Assembly: GCA_041652555.1 (NCBI GenBank)
Contig: JBAZHE010000034.1
Location: forward strand, 1-6,539
From: JBAZHE01 sp041652555
GTDB lineage: Bacteria > Patescibacteriota > Patescibacteriia > Patescibacteriales > WJLG01
Length of the DNA stretch: 6,539 nucleotides
Direction: 5' to 3'
Part shown: one piece after another, positions 6,352 to 6,539 of the stretch
Position numbering within the stretch: position 1 is the stretch's first letter
How the letters are laid out: each line of letters starts with the position of its first letter
Position numbers and translations under genes: made by a program
Notes under the pieces: model-generated
Database searches by the model: none
Told to the model about the DNA's origin: nothing
The model's input: the letters and a program-made list of their open reading frames with translations, nothing else

Positions 6352-6520
6352 TGGTAACATTATGGTCACGCCAACCTTCCTATGTATTAGGAAGATGATA
6401 TAGTCTGAACTGCATCTATAATCTAACAATGAAAATGCAGAAGTAGGAAGAAATTCCTACTCGCCATATAATCATTTATGTGGTCAGTACCTATATTACT
6501 ATAGGGAAAGTAACAGATTG

Positions 6521-6539
6521 GCAGAAGAGATCGGTGAAT
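6521..6539 (+). CDS. Tail tape measure protein, exon 2 (start only)
   Basis: After intron removal, codon GGT (5178-5180) joins GCA (6521-6523) in frame, giving TASG followed by AEEIGE. That matches the usual continuation of the TP901-type tape measure core, which typically reads TASG-x-[DE]-E-I-G. Only six full codons are in the window; the rest of the protein lies beyond the right edge. The splice junction is inferred from reading frame, P1/P10 pairing and the terminal G. Confidence 0.85.

Larger units (their letters stand above)
5181..6520 (+). ncRNA. Group I self-splicing intron (IA-like) with ORF
   Basis: The ribozyme core can be drawn by pairing. P1: GGGU (5177-5180, exon) with GCCC (5191-5194), placing a U-G pair at the 5' splice site. 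P2: 5196-5203 with 5208-5215, loop GTAA. P3: GTTGGC (5222-5227) with GCCAAC (6370-6375). P4: CGGGA (5233-5237) with TTCCG (5257-5261). P6: 5263-5270 with 6324-6331. P7: GACTAT (6337-6342) with ATAGTC (6400-6405). P7.1-like hairpin: 6348-6363. P8: CTTCCTA (6376-6382) with TAGGAAG (6388-6394). P9: CTGCAT (6410-6415) with ATGCAG (6435-6440). A GAAA-capped stem lies at 6443-6460. The last base is G, as required. P10: exon 2 GCA with TGT (5188-5190). The core resembles the T4 td intron (AACGACTAT and GATATAGTCTG blocks). The ORF fills P6. Confidence 0.93.

Overview
The window looks like part of a bacteriophage or prophage of a low-GC Firmicute, most likely Clostridium or a relative. The DNA is very AT-rich, ribosome binding sites are of the AGGAGG type, and several proteins are tail-region virion proteins. 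No gene here fixes the host genus.

Layout. Positions 1-148 are a promoter/leader region with several inverted repeats, one of which can cover the ribosome binding site of the first gene. Positions 155-1318 encode a 387-residue protein of unknown function. Positions 1319-1604 are non-coding and hold a 14-bp long-armed inverted repeat, then a compact, GC-elevated, multibranched fold (1394-1494) that looks like a structured RNA or a DNA element. Positions 1605-2129 encode a tail-region protein of unknown role. A reverse-strand membrane protein gene (2187-2723) follows. It is bracketed by terminators, like a phage 'moron' (cargo gene). The forward late genes then resume with an HK97 gp10-like head-tail joining protein (2837-3310) and the tail tape measure gene (from 3366).

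The best-supported unusual element is a group I self-splicing intron (5181-6520) inside the tape measure gene. Stems P1, P2, P3, P4, P6, P7, P8, P9 and a short P10 can be assigned by base pairing. Removing the intron restores the reading frame across a conserved tape-measure motif (TASG/AEEIGE). The intron carries a homing endonuclease gene with three cysteine-rich repeats and a Vsr/PD-(D/E)xK-like nuclease domain. The last codons of that gene lie in the ribozyme core, and its 5' end looks frameshifted or uses an unusual start.

How the parts relate. The forward genes encode virion assembly: joining protein, tail-length ruler and probably an accessory tail protein. The intron with its endonuclease is a selfish passenger in the tape measure gene. 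The reverse-strand membrane gene, and perhaps the first gene with its structured flanks, are likely accessory insertions in the late region.
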